Positions 5,101 through 5,470 of a stretch of 5,470 nt of DNA are shown here, piece after piece. Position 1 is the stretch's first letter. The number at the start of each line of letters is the position of its first letter. The stretch is from Treponema sp. (GTDB taxonomy: Bacteria; Spirochaetota; Spirochaetia; Treponematales; Breznakiellaceae). Location: NCBI GenBank assembly GCA_009780545.1, contig WQZW01000127.1, positions 1 to 5,470 on the forward strand, in the 5' to 3' direction. Position numbers and translations under genes: made by a program. Under the pieces are notes generated by a model. The model ran no database searches, was not told the origin of the DNA, and saw only the letters and a program-made list of their open reading frames with translations.

Positions 5101-5470
5101 ATGGAAACAATAGCCACGCTTAACGGTACGGCGATCGCGCTTACCGAGGCGAACCGGCCCCACGAGGCAATCGACCTTTTCCACAGGGCGCTGGAGCGGG
5201 AGCCGGGCAATCCGGTGCTTTGGCTGAACCTGGGAATCGCCCAGCAGCGGACCGGCAGTTACGAACTGGCCTCCGACAGCTTTCGGTATGCGCTCAACCT
5301 CGACGTGGGCCTTACCGAGGCCTGGCTTTCGCTGGGGCTGATCCACTACGAAAAGGGCGAGTTCGAGCTGAGCAGGCAGTGTTACGATACGGCCCTGCAA
5401 CAGGACGATTCGCAACCCAAGGCCTGGAACAATCTCGGCGTGCTGTACTTTGCCGAGGAGGACTACGAAA
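5101..5470 (+). CDS. TPR-repeat protein, N-terminal part (partial at window edge)
   Basis: The frame opens at ATG 5101 and runs off the right edge (123 codons plus one base). It shows tandem tetratricopeptide repeats of 34 residues: about 5-37 (ends HEAIDLFHRALEREPGN), 38-71 (begins PVLWLNLGIAQQRTGSYELA), 72-105 (begins TEAWLSLGLIHYEKGEFELS) and a fourth starting at 106 with PKAWNNLGVLYF. The W-x-x-L-G, small residue and A-L-x-x-D positions of the TPR helix pair are well kept. TPR domains are protein-binding scaffolds, so this fragment does not reveal a specific function. There is no signal peptide, so the visible part should be cytosolic unless a later domain says otherwise. No Shine-Dalgarno precedes the ATG, and no in-frame upstream start exists nearby. 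It may be translated from a leaderless mRNA. Its relation to the S41 gene 67 bp upstream is unclear. Confidence 0.85.
   Translation, partial: METIATLNGTAIALTEANRPHEAIDLFHRALEREPGNPVLWLNLGIAQQRTGSYELASDSFRYALNLDVGLTEAWLSLGLIHYEKGEFELSRQCYDTALQQDDSQPKAWNNLGVLYFAEEDYE

Noticed and set aside
1..5470. CRISPR array, tRNA, rRNA, IS element or phage genes
   Set aside because: I looked on both strands and saw no regularly spaced repeats, tRNA-like cloverleaf, transposase motif or terminal inverted repeats.

Overview
The window reads as chromosomal DNA of a diderm bacterium with fairly high GC. My best guess is a Spirochaetota member, Treponema-like. The evidence is an outer-membrane barrel protein whose signal peptide ends in Phe-Ala-Gln, two lipoproteins with spirochaete-style Val-Ser-Cys lipoboxes, and a fused MsrAB next to a Cys-type glutathione peroxidase. 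This placement is an inference from protein style, not from a marker gene. I see no RNA gene, IS element, phage gene or CRISPR array.

Layout from left to right: (1) The 5' part of an outer-membrane beta-barrel protein on the minus strand (1-434, cut by the window edge). (2) A 315-bp divergent intergenic region with a candidate promoter facing each way. (3) A small NlpE-like lipoprotein on the plus strand (750-1178). (4) A GC-rich hairpin between convergent genes, likely a shared terminator. (5) A minus-strand two-gene operon, gpx (2230-2712) then msrAB (1264-2214), with its own compact promoter. (6) A 331-bp divergent region holding a perfect-consensus sigma70 promoter facing right. (7) An unrecognised 73-residue protein with an N-terminal hydrophobic segment and a Gly/Pro-rich tail (3044-3265). 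(8) A 15-bp hairpin without a U-tract. (9) An S41-family lipoprotein peptidase of 550 residues (3381-5033). (10) The start of a TPR-repeat protein that runs off the right edge (5101-5470) and lacks a Shine-Dalgarno sequence.

Functionally, gpx-msrAB is a coherent oxidative-damage unit: Gpx removes peroxides, and MsrAB repairs both diastereomers of methionine sulfoxide. Both appear to be thiol enzymes recycled by thioredoxin. The NlpE-like protein, the barrel protein and the S41 lipoprotein all belong to the cell envelope. The least explained part is 2887-5033: a very strong promoter, a leader with repeated and palindromic motifs, a tiny exported or membrane-anchored protein of unknown family, a hairpin, and a surface peptidase on the same strand. 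Whether the small protein and the peptidase work together is not shown by the sequence, but it is the most interesting hypothesis here.
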